Both the position numbers and the translations under genes were made by a program. DNA of 6,654 nt from Deltaproteobacteria bacterium (lineage in GTDB: Bacteria; Desulfobacterota; Desulfobacteria; Desulfobacterales; Desulfatibacillaceae), in NCBI GenBank assembly GCA_021815525.1, contig JAKAGN010000153.1, forward strand, positions 1 through 6,654, read 5' to 3'. Shown here piece by piece: positions 1 through 5,723 of the stretch (its first letter is position 1; the number at the start of each line of letters is the position of its first letter). Under the pieces are notes generated by a model. The model was given only the letters and a program-made list of their open reading frames with translations. It ran no database searches and was not told the origin of the DNA.

Positions 1-813
1 GTAGGCCACAAGCTGGGTGGGGGAGAGGCTGCGGTTCTCGGCCCGGAGCAGGTAGGAGCCGTTCTCGTAGAACTCGCTGGCGGCGGCGTCCAGGCCCAGG
101 GCCACGTCCTTGCCGGGCTCGTAGCCAGCCTTCTTGATGGCCTTCACGATGAGCTTTAGGGCGGCCTTGTTGGATTCCAGCGTGGGGGCGAAGCCGCCCT
201 CGTCGCCCACCGCGGTGCTTTTGCCTTCCTTTTTGAGGAGGGCGGCCAGCTTGTGGAAGACCTCGGCCCCCATGCGTACGGCCTCGTCCATCTCGCAGGC
301 CCCCACGGGGAGGATCATGAACTCCTGGATGGAGAGGTTGTTGGCGGCGTGGGCCCCGCCGTTTATGATGTTCATCATGGGTAGCGGCAGCACGTTTCCG
401 GCCGCGCCCCCGAGGTATCTGTAGAGGGGCATTCCGTAGGACGCGGCTGCGGCGCGGGCGCAGGCCATGGAGACCCCCAGGATGGCGTTGGCGCCCAGGC
501 GGCTCTTGTTCTCGGTGCCGTCCTCGTCCAGCATGGCCATGTCGACGGCGTTCTGGTCGGTGGCCGCCATGCCCGTAACGCGGGGCGCGATGAACTGGAC
601 GACGTTGGCCACGGCCTTCTCCACGCTCTTTCCGCCGTAGCGGGAGGGGTCCTTGTCCCTAAGCTCCAGGGCCTCGTTGGCCCCGGTGGAGGCGCCGCTC
701 GGAACCGCGGCGCGCCCCAGAGCGCCGCAGTCGAGAACGACGTCCACCTCCACGGTGGGGTTTCCCCGGGAATCCAGGATCTGGCGGGCTTTCACATCGG
801 CGATCTTCTTCAT
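1..813 (-). CDS. eno: Enolase (phosphopyruvate hydratase), N-terminal 271 residues, cut by window edge
   Basis: Enolase interconverts 2-phosphoglycerate and phosphoenolpyruvate in glycolysis and gluconeogenesis; it is a cytosolic Mg-dependent enzyme. The reverse strand from the ATG at 813-811 translates without interruption to the left edge. It shows the family signatures in order: DSRGNPTVEVDV (residues 14-25), the mobile loop SGASTG (39-44), NGGAHAANN (151-159) with the active-site His155, QEFMILPVGA (163-172) and VGDEGGFAP (202-210), whose Glu205 corresponds to the general acid region. LGLDAAASEFY (239-249) carries Asp242, expected to be a Mg ligand. Enolases are about 420-435 residues, so roughly the last 155 are missing, including the catalytic lysines. 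The start is supported by AAGGAG at 827-822, 8 bases upstream of the ATG. The gene is transcribed away from the winged-helix gene at 988. Identity is essentially certain; no key residue in the visible part is abnormal. Confidence 0.98.
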   Translation of the reverse strand, partial: MKKIADVKARQILDSRGNPTVEVDVVLDCGALGRAAVPSGASTGANEALELRDKDPSRYGGKSVEKAVANVVQFIAPRVTGMAATDQNAVDMAMLDEDGTENKSRLGANAILGVSMACARAAAASYGMPLYRYLGGAAGNVLPLPMMNIINGGAHAANNLSIQEFMILPVGACEMDEAVRMGAEVFHKLAALLKKEGKSTAVGDEGGFAPTLESNKAALKLIVKAIKKAGYEPGKDVALGLDAAASEFYENGSYLLRAENRSLSPTQLVAY

Positions 814-821
814 GGCTCTCT

Positions 822-827
822 CTCCTT
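822..827 (-). promoter_or_regulatory. Shine-Dalgarno site of enolase
   Basis: On the minus strand AAGGAG lies 8 bases upstream of the ATG at 813-811. This is good spacing and it fixes the enolase start at MKKIADVKARQILDSRGNPT. Confidence 0.85.
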
Positions 828-850
828 GGGGGGTGGGAAGCGGCGCGACC

Positions 851-878
851 CGGGCCGGGCTCTTTGCGTTCGGGCCGG
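851..878. repeat. Short direct repeat CGGGCCGG in the divergent control region
   Basis: The 8-mer CGGGCCGG occurs at 851-858 and again at 871-878, with a period of exactly 20 bases (about two helical turns). The copies flank the -35 of the plus-strand promoter and lie in the enolase leader. A tandem operator on one face of the helix is possible. In DNA this rich in G and C, chance is also plausible. Confidence 0.3.
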
Positions 879-892
879 TTTTGGGGTATAAT
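864..892 (+). promoter_or_regulatory. Probable sigma-70 promoter for the winged-helix gene
   Basis: A perfect -10 hexamer TATAAT (887-892) sits 17 bases after TTGCGT (864-869), which matches the -35 consensus only in TTG. It is in an AT-rich island in otherwise very GC-rich DNA. Transcription would begin around 899, about 88 bases before the ATG at 988. It is divergent from the enolase promoter, and the two -10 elements are only 16 bases apart, so the polymerases may interfere with each other. The AT-rich stretch could instead simply help DNA melting for the enolase promoter. Confidence 0.5.
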
Positions 893-908
893 AATATCGT
901 TCGTCCGA

Positions 909-937
909 AAAGTACCCGCACCGGGCCTCCGTGTCAA
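909..937 (-). promoter_or_regulatory. Probable sigma-70 promoter for enolase
   Basis: On the minus strand there is a perfect -35 TTGACA (937-932), a 17-base spacer and TACTTT (914-909) as -10. The -10 keeps the important TA at its start and T at its end. Transcription would begin near 902, giving a leader of about 88 bases before the enolase ATG. The perfect -35 and ideal spacing in GC-rich DNA, in the right place and direction, make this a credible call. There is no experimental support. Confidence 0.6.
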
Positions 938-987
938 CCGTGGGGCGGCAAAAACCGCCCCGGAACGAAAAAAAGGACCAACTTTGC

Positions 988-1401
988 ATGGACAAGGAAT
1001 CACCCTACTACCGGGCCCACCTGACGGCGGCCGCGGCGCGGATCCTCCTCCACAGAAACGGCGCCCCGCCCACGGCCGAGGACATAGCCCGAGAGCTTGC
1101 CCAGAACGTGGAGGACGTACATCACACCGTAAACGGCCTCGTGAAGATGGGGGTATTGGAGACCGTCAGCTCCGCCGTGGGGGACCGCATCTTCGTGGCG
1201 GACCCGAGGCCCATGGAGGACCTGCCCCGGGAGAGGCAGGCGGCGGGCATGGAAAAGGATCTCGAAAAGTTCGCGGCCGAAAAAAAAGCAGCTTTAAGCC
1301 GCATCGAAAGCCTCGCAAAGGGAGAGGCGGGCCGCAAGAAGGACCTCTTCGCGGCCATCAGCGAGCAGCTAAAAGAGCAGGTCAAAAAAGGAAGGACTTA
1401 A
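988..1401 (+). CDS. Small winged-helix protein with charged helical tail, function unknown
   Basis: The product is 137 residues and cytosolic, with no signal peptide or membrane segment. Residues 8-57 look like a winged helix-turn-helix: a helix with AAARILLHRNGAP, then TAEDIARELAQNVEDVHHTVNGLVKMGVLE. The latter has the usual rhythm of a MarR/ArsR-like recognition region, and SSAVGDRIFVAD (61-72) would be the wing. Residues 75-137 are strongly charged and probably form one or two long helices, rich in Lys and Glu, that could dimerise. I chose the ATG at 988 because AGGA (974-977) lies 10 bases upstream. An in-frame ATG at 931 would add 19 residues that look like translated leader and would start close to the predicted transcription start. 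A regulator role is an inference from the fold; regulation of the adjacent enolase or of itself is possible but not shown. Conserved hypothetical is the safest label. Confidence 0.8.
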   Translation: MDKESPYYRAHLTAAAARILLHRNGAPPTAEDIARELAQNVEDVHHTVNGLVKMGVLETVSSAVGDRIFVADPRPMEDLPRERQAAGMEKDLEKFAAEKKAALSRIESLAKGEAGRKKDLFAAISEQLKEQVKKGRT

Positions 1402-1475
1402 TTGCGCCCGTCCAAAAACGCGAAGGGCGGTGTTGCGCATCGACGCGCGGCTCGGTCACGTAAATACCCAGGGGT

Positions 1476-1502
1476 CCCCAAGAAATCGAAGATTTCTTGG
1501 GG
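1476..1502. repeat. Perfect 12-bp inverted repeat with GAA loop
   Basis: CCCCAAGAAATC (1476-1487) is followed by GAA and then its exact reverse complement (1491-1502). The stem has no mismatch, and the flanking bases (T1475 and T1503) do not extend it. A hairpin this regular 75 bases after a stop codon could end transcription or protect an RNA 3' end. However, no T tract follows on either strand, so a classical Rho-independent terminator is not supported. It could also be part of a dispersed repeat. Confidence 0.6.
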
Positions 1503-1638
1503 TGGGAGTACGCTCCTTCGCGCCCGTCTCGCGCGCCTTGCCCTTCATCGTTTTTAGCCGGGCTCGATGCAGAGCCGATTTCGAGGGTAGGCTTACGGGG
1601 AATTGATTCATCGACGGCCCGGGATTGAAGGCGCGGAT

Positions 1639-1643
1639 GAGGA
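1639..1643 (+). promoter_or_regulatory. Shine-Dalgarno site of the gene at 1653
   Basis: GAGGA ends 9 bases before the ATG at 1653. This supports that ATG as the start of the small membrane-anchored protein. Confidence 0.6.
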
Positions 1644-1652
1644 AACCGGAGA

Positions 1653-2114
1653 ATGAAGCAGAGATCAGCCATAGGCGTGATCCTCGTGGTGCTGGCGGCT
1701 TGTTGCTTCTATGTGTTTTTTATCAATCCCTGGTCGGAGCTGTGGTGCCTCCACGAGGACATCAATATCAAGACGGGCCAGGCCCGCGAGATCAGAATGA
1801 TTCTTTTTATGCCCGTTTATACAAAGGTAAAGGACACGCCGATTTCGCTGGCTCTTGGGGGAAAGAGCGTGAACGCCGCGCCCATCGAGCCCTGGCATCG
1901 GGTCAACACCTTCGGGCCGAACATTCGCTATTCGCCCCATTACAGGTTTCATTCGGCCCTGGCCAGGGCTCGTGAGCTATCACTCATCTTCGAGAGCCGC
2001 CAGTCATCGGCGGCCGAGAAGCGCGAGATCGCGGAAAAGGTGCTCAGTCTGTGGCAGACGGGGGGCAATGATTACGCGGCCGACGACTACATCTCAAGCC
2101 TTTACCCGAAATAA
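1653..2114 (+). CDS. Small membrane-anchored protein of unknown function
   Basis: The product is 153 residues. Residues 2-4 are basic or polar (KQR) and residues 6-24 are strongly hydrophobic, so it is either an N-terminally anchored inner-membrane protein with the rest outside, or an exported protein. LAAC (14-17) matches a lipobox, but the hydrophobic run continues through CFYVFFI after the cysteine, which favours an uncleaved anchor. The soluble part begins with a patch WCLHEDINIKTGQARE (31-46), whose D-I-x-x-x-TG-x-x-R pattern reminds me of small uncharacterised proteins from other bacteria. I cannot name a family. The end is a charged helix (about 102-135) and YAADDYISSLYPK. Its base composition is lower in GC (about 52 percent over 1681-1860) than the permease gene. 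It lies 62 bases before the permease on the same strand and may be its accessory. Function is unknown. Confidence 0.75.
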   Translation: MKQRSAIGVILVVLAACCFYVFFINPWSELWCLHEDINIKTGQAREIRMILFMPVYTKVKDTPISLALGGKSVNAAPIEPWHRVNTFGPNIRYSPHYRFHSALARARELSLIFESRQSSAAEKREIAEKVLSLWQTGGNDYAADDYISSLYPK

Positions 2115-2176
2115 AGGCACGCGGTGAAAGCGGCTTTTTTGCGGCGCCGGATCAAACCATTTGAATCAAGGCCATT

Positions 2177-3403
2177 ATGCTGATACGCCTCGCCTTCCGC
2201 AACATCTGGAGAAACCGGCGGCGCACGCTCATCACCATGTTTTCAATGGCCTTCGGGCTGGCGCTGGCGATATTTTTCATCTCCTGGGGGGCCGGGGTGT
2301 ACGCCAGGCTCATCAACCAGGCGGTGCGCCTCCAGGCCGGGCACGTGACCCTGGAGCACCCCGGCTACCGCGACGCCCCGGCCGTGGACCTTTTCGTGCC
2401 GGGCTCGTCGAAAATCATCGAGGAGCTTTCCCAATGGCCCGAGGTGGAGCGGGTGAAGCCCATCGTCCTGGGCCAGGGCATGGCCAAGAGCGGGGCCGGG
2501 AGCCTGGGGGTGGCGGTGGTGGGGGTGCTCCCCTCGGCGGAGGCCGCGTCCTCGCCCCTGGTGAAAAACCTTTCCCAGGGCAAGTACCTGGCCGACAACG
2601 ACGGCCCCTGGTGCGTGGTGGGAAAGAAGCTCGCCTTAAAGCTCAACCTCGGGGTGGGCAAGAAGCTCGTGATCGCCACCAACGACGTGGGCGGAAACCT
2701 GGTGGAGGAGCTGTGCCGGGTGAAGGGTATCTACGACACCGGCTCGGACGAGATCGACACCTACCTGGTGCAGGTGCCCATCGGCTTCGCCCGGAACCTC
2801 TTCAGGATGCCCGAGGACTCGGTGACCCAGCTGGGGGTGATCCTCCGTAAGGCCGATTTCCAGAAAAGGGTCTTGAAAAGGCTTTCCGGGCATTTTCCCG
2901 CGGGGCGCGTGGCGGCGCGGGCCTGGCAGGAGGTGATGCCGGAGGTTGCCTCCTACATCCGCATGGACAAAAGCTCCAACTGGATATTCCAGGCCATTCT
3001 CCTTTTTCTCGTGCTTTTCACCATCTTCAACACCATGCTGATGTCGGTCCTGGAGCGCAGGCGCGAGTTCGCGGTCCTGATGGCCCTGGGCACCAAGCCC
3101 TCCCAGATCGCATCCCTCATCTTCTTCGAGTCGGCCTTCCTGGGGGCCCTGGGCTGCGCCGCGGGGATCGTCCTGGGGGGCGTCGTGGCGCTCGTCTTCA
3201 ACGTGGTGGGGATCGATCTCGCCTGGTTCGTCAAGGAGGGCATCTCCATCTCGGGCTTCGCGCTTTCCACCCGCATCTACAGCAAGGTGACGCCGGGCAT
3301 ACTCCTCGTGCCCTCCATCCTGGTGTTCGCGGCCATATTGGTCGTGAGCGTGATTCCCATGCGCCGGGCCGTTAAATTTTCCATCGCGGACGTACTTCGC
3401 TGA
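2177..3403 (+). CDS. FtsX/MacB/LolC-type ABC transporter permease
   Basis: This 408-residue inner-membrane permease should work with the ATPase encoded just downstream. Its topology is that of type VII ABC (MacB/LolC/FtsX) permeases: an N-terminal cytoplasmic helix with LAFRNIWRNRRRT (5-17), TM1 at about 18-40, a large periplasmic domain at about 45-265, then TM2 (about 270-291), TM3 (about 314-344) and TM4 (about 374-394). After TM2 comes ERRREFAVLMALGTKPSQI (293-311), the family's coupling-helix signature that contacts the ATPase. The C-terminus PMRRAVKFSIADVLR is also typical. Length fits LolC/LolE (about 400) better than FtsX (about 300) or MacB (fused to its own ATPase). The ATG at 2177 has AAGG at 2168-2171. 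These permeases use ATP-driven shape change to move lipoproteins or other periplasmic cargo; the cargo here is unknown. Only one permease gene is visible, so a homodimer is likely. It could be called LolC/E-like, but there is no proof of a lipoprotein role. Confidence 0.93.
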   Translation: MLIRLAFRNIWRNRRRTLITMFSMAFGLALAIFFISWGAGVYARLINQAVRLQAGHVTLEHPGYRDAPAVDLFVPGSSKIIEELSQWPEVERVKPIVLGQGMAKSGAGSLGVAVVGVLPSAEAASSPLVKNLSQGKYLADNDGPWCVVGKKLALKLNLGVGKKLVIATNDVGGNLVEELCRVKGIYDTGSDEIDTYLVQVPIGFARNLFRMPEDSVTQLGVILRKADFQKRVLKRLSGHFPAGRVAARAWQEVMPEVASYIRMDKSSNWIFQAILLFLVLFTIFNTMLMSVLERRREFAVLMALGTKPSQIASLIFFESAFLGALGCAAGIVLGGVVALVFNVVGIDLAWFVKEGISISGFALSTRIYSKVTPGILLVPSILVFAAILVVSVIPMRRAVKFSIADVLR

Positions 3404-3408
3404 AAAAA

Positions 3409-3413
3409 AAGGA
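3409..3413 (+). promoter_or_regulatory. Shine-Dalgarno site that selects a TTG start for the ATPase
   Basis: AAGGA ends 5 bases before the TTG at 3419. It directly abuts an out-of-frame ATG at 3414, which would encode only six codons before a stop at 3432. The spacing supports TTG as the working start. Confidence 0.65.
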
Positions 3414-3418
3414 ATGAC

Positions 3419-4102
3419 TTGGACGCCATCGTAACGGTATCGAACGTCGTCAAGAACTACGGCCAGGACCACGTGGTGACGGCGGCCCTAAGCGGCGTAT
3501 CCCTCCGCCTTGAGCCGGGTGATTTCGCCGTCATGGCCGGGCCCTCGGGCTCCGGCAAGAGCACGCTTCTAAACATCATAGGGGGCCTGGACCGGCCCAC
3601 CTCGGGAAGCGTCTCCATCGAGGGCCGGGAGCTTGCGTCCCTTTCCGACGCCGATCTCTCGCGCCTGCGGCGCGACCGCATAGGCTTCATCTTCCAGGGA
3701 TACAACTTAATCCCCGTCATGACGGCCCTGGAGAACGCCGAGTACGTGCTGATGCTGCAGGGCGCGCCCGCGGCCAGGCGCCGGGAGAAGGTGCTGGCGG
3801 TTTTGGCGGAGGTGGGGCTTTCGGGCCTCGAGAACCGCTACCCCCGCGAGCTTTCCGGCGGCCAGCAGCAGCGGGTGGCCATCGCGCGGGCCATAGCGGC
3901 GGAGCCCGCCCTGATCCTGGCCGACGAGCCCACCGCCAACGTGGACTCCAGGACCGGCGACTCCCTGATCGCGCTGATGCGGCGGCTGAACGAAAAGGGC
4001 GCGACGTTCCTTTTTTCAACCCACGACCCGGCGGTTATGGCCAAGGCCCGGAGGCTCATCGTCCTGAAGGACGGGCTTGTCGAGTCGGACAGCGAAAAAT
4101 AA
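3419..4102 (+). CDS. LolD/MacB-type ABC transporter ATP-binding protein
   Basis: This 227-residue cytosolic ATPase powers the permease encoded immediately upstream (15-base gap). It has all the catalytic motifs: Walker A GPSGSGKST (41-49), Q-loop Gln93 in FIFQGYNLIP, signature LSGGQ (145-149) followed by QQRVAIARA, Walker B LILADE (165-170) with Glu170 as the catalytic base, D-loop VDS (175-177), and H-loop His202 in STHDP. The spacing, the Q-loop sequence with NLIP, and DEPTANVDS are typical of the LolD/MacB/FtsE subgroup, and the length is normal for LolD (about 230). I accept TTG at 3419 as start because AAGGA lies 5 bases upstream and the protein N-terminus aligns with the family; no suitable in-frame ATG exists before the Walker A region. 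No motif is damaged, so the enzyme should be active. The substrate is not determined by this subunit. The symbol lolD is withheld because the lipoprotein role is unproven. Confidence 0.95.
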   Translation: MDAIVTVSNVVKNYGQDHVVTAALSGVSLRLEPGDFAVMAGPSGSGKSTLLNIIGGLDRPTSGSVSIEGRELASLSDADLSRLRRDRIGFIFQGYNLIPVMTALENAEYVLMLQGAPAARRREKVLAVLAEVGLSGLENRYPRELSGGQQQRVAIARAIAAEPALILADEPTANVDSRTGDSLIALMRRLNEKGATFLFSTHDPAVMAKARRLIVLKDGLVESDSEK

Positions 4103-4281
4103 AGCATGCCTCCGGCGGCCGGGGGCGCAAACCGCCCCCGGACCCCCGATGTGCGCTTCGCGTTGCTGCGCAACGCTCCGCGAGTATGTGGAGGGCTTCG
4201 CATTTCACCGGTCAACGAGTGATACGCCGAAGATGGGCGGTGGCACAGGCTCTCCATCCCCGGGCCATTTGGAAAAATGAA
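4103..4281. other. Non-coding gap with two hairpins
   Basis: These 179 bases between the ATPase stop and the barrel protein start contain no credible gene. CCGGGGGCG (4119-4127) pairs with CGCCCCCGG (4133-4141) over a 5-base loop, and GCGTTGC (4160-4166) pairs with GCAACGC (4170-4176) over TGC. Neither is followed by a T run, so an intrinsic terminator is not supported. They could attenuate transcription, mark RNA processing between the transporter and barrel messages, or belong to a dispersed repeat. No clear promoter was seen here. Confidence 0.45.
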
Positions 4282-5589
4282 ATGAAGCGACGCTTCCTTT
4301 TCGTTCTTGCCGTCATCGTCCTGGCGGGCCTTTTTCCGGGGCCCGGGGCGCGGGCCTTTCTCGGCGATTCCGACAAGGCCTTCGGGCTTTCGGGATCCGT
4401 GAGGGGCATATTCCTCTACGCCGATCCCTACGATTTTCCGGCCTTTTTCGGGTGGAGCGGGGACGACGACACGCGGGCTTCCGCAATCGCGCGGCTCGCG
4501 GCCGCAGGAAGGCCCTCGGAGCGCCTCTCCTACGAGCTGCACCTCGTTACGGCCTACGATTACTTTTCCACGGCCGGGGGCGGCTTTTTCGCGCAGGGCG
4601 CCGTAAAGCCCCACTACCGGATCGGCGACGAAACCCGGGACATCGGCGGAAACGACCACAACCAAAGCTCGCTTTGGCTCGACCGGGCCAACGTGAAGGC
4701 GGCCTTCGGCTCCTTCGACCTAACGGCCGGCCGCCAGGCCGTCACCTTCGGCAAGGCCTGGTTCTGGAACCCCCTGGACGTATTCTACCCCTTCGATTCG
4801 CGCCAGTTCGACCGGGACTACAAGCCCGGCGTGGACGCGCTGCGGCTCGAGGTCCCCTTTTCCCGCTTCTCGGGCGCGACCCTGGTGGCCGCCTTGGGCA
4901 GGAGAACGCTTGCGGACGGGAGCTACGAAACGAAACCGGCCACCGACGCCGACTGGTACGGCTCGGCGCTGATAGGGCGGCTCTACGCCACGCTTTCCGG
5001 CTTCGACATGGTCCTCATGGGAGGCAAGGTTTACGGAGGCGGCCTGCTGGGCGGCGGGGCCACCGGCGAGCTGGGGCCGCTGGCGGTGCGCTTCGAGGCG
5101 GCGTACTTCTTCGTGGACGGCGACAGCGCATCCCTGCCCTGGCCGCTTTCCGGGAGCCTCTACGCGGACCGCGTGACGGGGGTCCTGGGCATGGGGCGCC
5201 GCTTTGAAAACAGCCTCGACATCGAGCTGGAGTACCTCTACGACTCGGGCGGCGCATCGAGCGAGGGGGACTGGAACGCGGCGCTTGCCCGCTACCAGGC
5301 CCAGGCCCTTCTCCAGCTCTCGAACCACATGCTGGGCTTCACGGTCTCCTACGACGTCTCTCCCCTTGCCACCGGCCGGGTGGCGGTGATGCAGAGCCTT
5401 TCGCGCGGCATTTCCACCAACATCTCGCCATCGCTCACCGTGAGCCTCTCCGACAACGCCGAGGCCGTGTTCGGCGCAAGCCTCAACTTCGGGCCCCGGC
5501 CCGTCCTCGTCATGGGCCTTCCGGTGATCCAAAGCGAGTTCGGAACCTTTCCCTCCCAGTTCTACGTCGAGATCAAGCAGTATTTTTAG
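4282..5589 (+). CDS. Outer-membrane beta-barrel protein, exported, possible partner of the ABC transporter
   Basis: The product is 435 residues. A signal peptide of 25 residues (KRR, then a hydrophobic core from residue 5, then GARA with Ala23-x-Ala25) should be cut before FLGDSD. The rest alternates polar and hydrophobic residues in short strands with Gly and aromatic residues. It ends FYVEIKQYF, with a terminal phenylalanine and hydrophobic residues at alternate positions, which is the recognition signal for the BAM outer-membrane insertion machine. A conserved-looking core is GRQAVTFGKAWFWNPLDVFYPFD (150-172) followed by KPGVDALR (181-188). I associate this pattern with uncharacterised barrel proteins near ABC or MMPL export genes in delta-group bacteria, which is memory and not a search. 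I chose ATG 4282 because only it gives a clean signal peptide; GGAA (4271-4274) is a modest ribosome site 7 bases upstream. An upstream in-frame ATG at 4186 would put 32 odd residues ahead of the signal. Substrate and pore role are unknown. Confidence 0.88.
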   Translation: MKRRFLFVLAVIVLAGLFPGPGARAFLGDSDKAFGLSGSVRGIFLYADPYDFPAFFGWSGDDDTRASAIARLAAAGRPSERLSYELHLVTAYDYFSTAGGGFFAQGAVKPHYRIGDETRDIGGNDHNQSSLWLDRANVKAAFGSFDLTAGRQAVTFGKAWFWNPLDVFYPFDSRQFDRDYKPGVDALRLEVPFSRFSGATLVAALGRRTLADGSYETKPATDADWYGSALIGRLYATLSGFDMVLMGGKVYGGGLLGGGATGELGPLAVRFEAAYFFVDGDSASLPWPLSGSLYADRVTGVLGMGRRFENSLDIELEYLYDSGGASSEGDWNAALARYQAQALLQLSNHMLGFTVSYDVSPLATGRVAVMQSLSRGISTNISPSLTVSLSDNAEAVFGASLNFGPRPVLVMGLPVIQSEFGTFPSQFYVEIKQYF

Positions 5590-5723
5590 CGGAGAGCCGG
5601 CCGGCCGCGCGCCATATGAACGCAACATGGCCTTGCCGCCGGGCCTGTTTCATGGTATGGGTACTTGGCTAACCCCGGATGCAGGAATGAGCTTCGCCCC
5701 CCCTTGTCGAGGAGGAATCGTCC
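5590..5723. other. Non-coding gap upstream of the YdjY-like gene
   Basis: The 134 bases hold a GC-rich self-complementary tract (GCCGGCCGGC, 5597-5606) soon after the barrel gene stop, but no T run, so no terminator is called. A weak TTGCCG (5633-5638), 17-base spacer, TATGGG (5656-5661) arrangement matches the consensus at only part of its positions. I would not call it a promoter without data. Confidence 0.4.
5710..5715 (+). promoter_or_regulatory. Strong Shine-Dalgarno site of the YdjY-like gene
   Basis: AGGAGG, a full consensus match, lies 8 bases before the ATG at 5724. It is the strongest ribosome site in the window and suggests efficient translation of the exported YdjY-like protein. 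Confidence 0.85.

Larger units (their letters stand above)
1402..1652. other. Non-coding interval with several inverted repeats
   Basis: These 251 bases hold no credible gene. Apart from the perfect inverted repeat at 1476-1502, there are smaller potential hairpins: CGCCC/GGGCG (1405-1409 with 1425-1429), GGAG-TACG-CTCC (1505-1516) and GGCTC/GAGCC (1561-1565 with 1572-1576). No T-rich run follows any of them in the direction expected for an intrinsic terminator; the TTTTT at 1550-1555 is not directly preceded by a strong stem. The interval separates the winged-helix gene from the envelope genes. It could hold a transcription end, a dispersed intergenic repeat or a structured RNA, and the sequence alone does not decide. 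Confidence 0.5.

Noticed and set aside
864..1463. Open frame overlapping the winged-helix gene in another plus-strand frame
   Set aside because: It begins before the predicted promoter and encodes an extreme Arg/Gly/Pro-rich product, which is typical of a shifted frame in GC-rich DNA.
1382..1672. 96-codon minus-strand open frame filling the gap at 1402-1652
   Set aside because: It overlaps both flanking genes, includes the palindrome, has no plausible start signal and has an irregular composition. It is more likely non-coding or repeat sequence that happens to be open.
2115..2176. Possible terminator AAAG-CGG-CTTT plus T run before the permease
   Set aside because: The stem is only four base pairs, mostly A-T, and is too weak to end transcription. 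The spacing rather suggests read-through from the gene at 1653.
2636..3472. Long open frame on the minus strand opposite the permease
   Set aside because: Its translation is full of His, Asp, Gly and Arg with no membrane or domain pattern. It is the expected mirror of a GC-rich gene whose plus-strand product has clear family signatures.
4241..4256. Possible sigma-54 promoter: TGGCAC upstream of the barrel gene
   Set aside because: The -24 half matches, but the bases at the required GG-N10-GC distance are CC and no TTGC follows, so the essential -12 element is missing.
3838..4665. 275-codon minus-strand open frame crossing the ATPase end and barrel start
   Set aside because: It runs opposite two well-supported genes and the hairpin gap, with no recognisable domain and no convincing ribosome site.
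4720..5628. 302-codon open frame on the minus strand opposite the barrel gene
   Set aside because: Low-information Arg/Ala/Gly-rich translation. The plus strand has a signal peptide, barrel pattern and terminal Phe, so this is a shadow.
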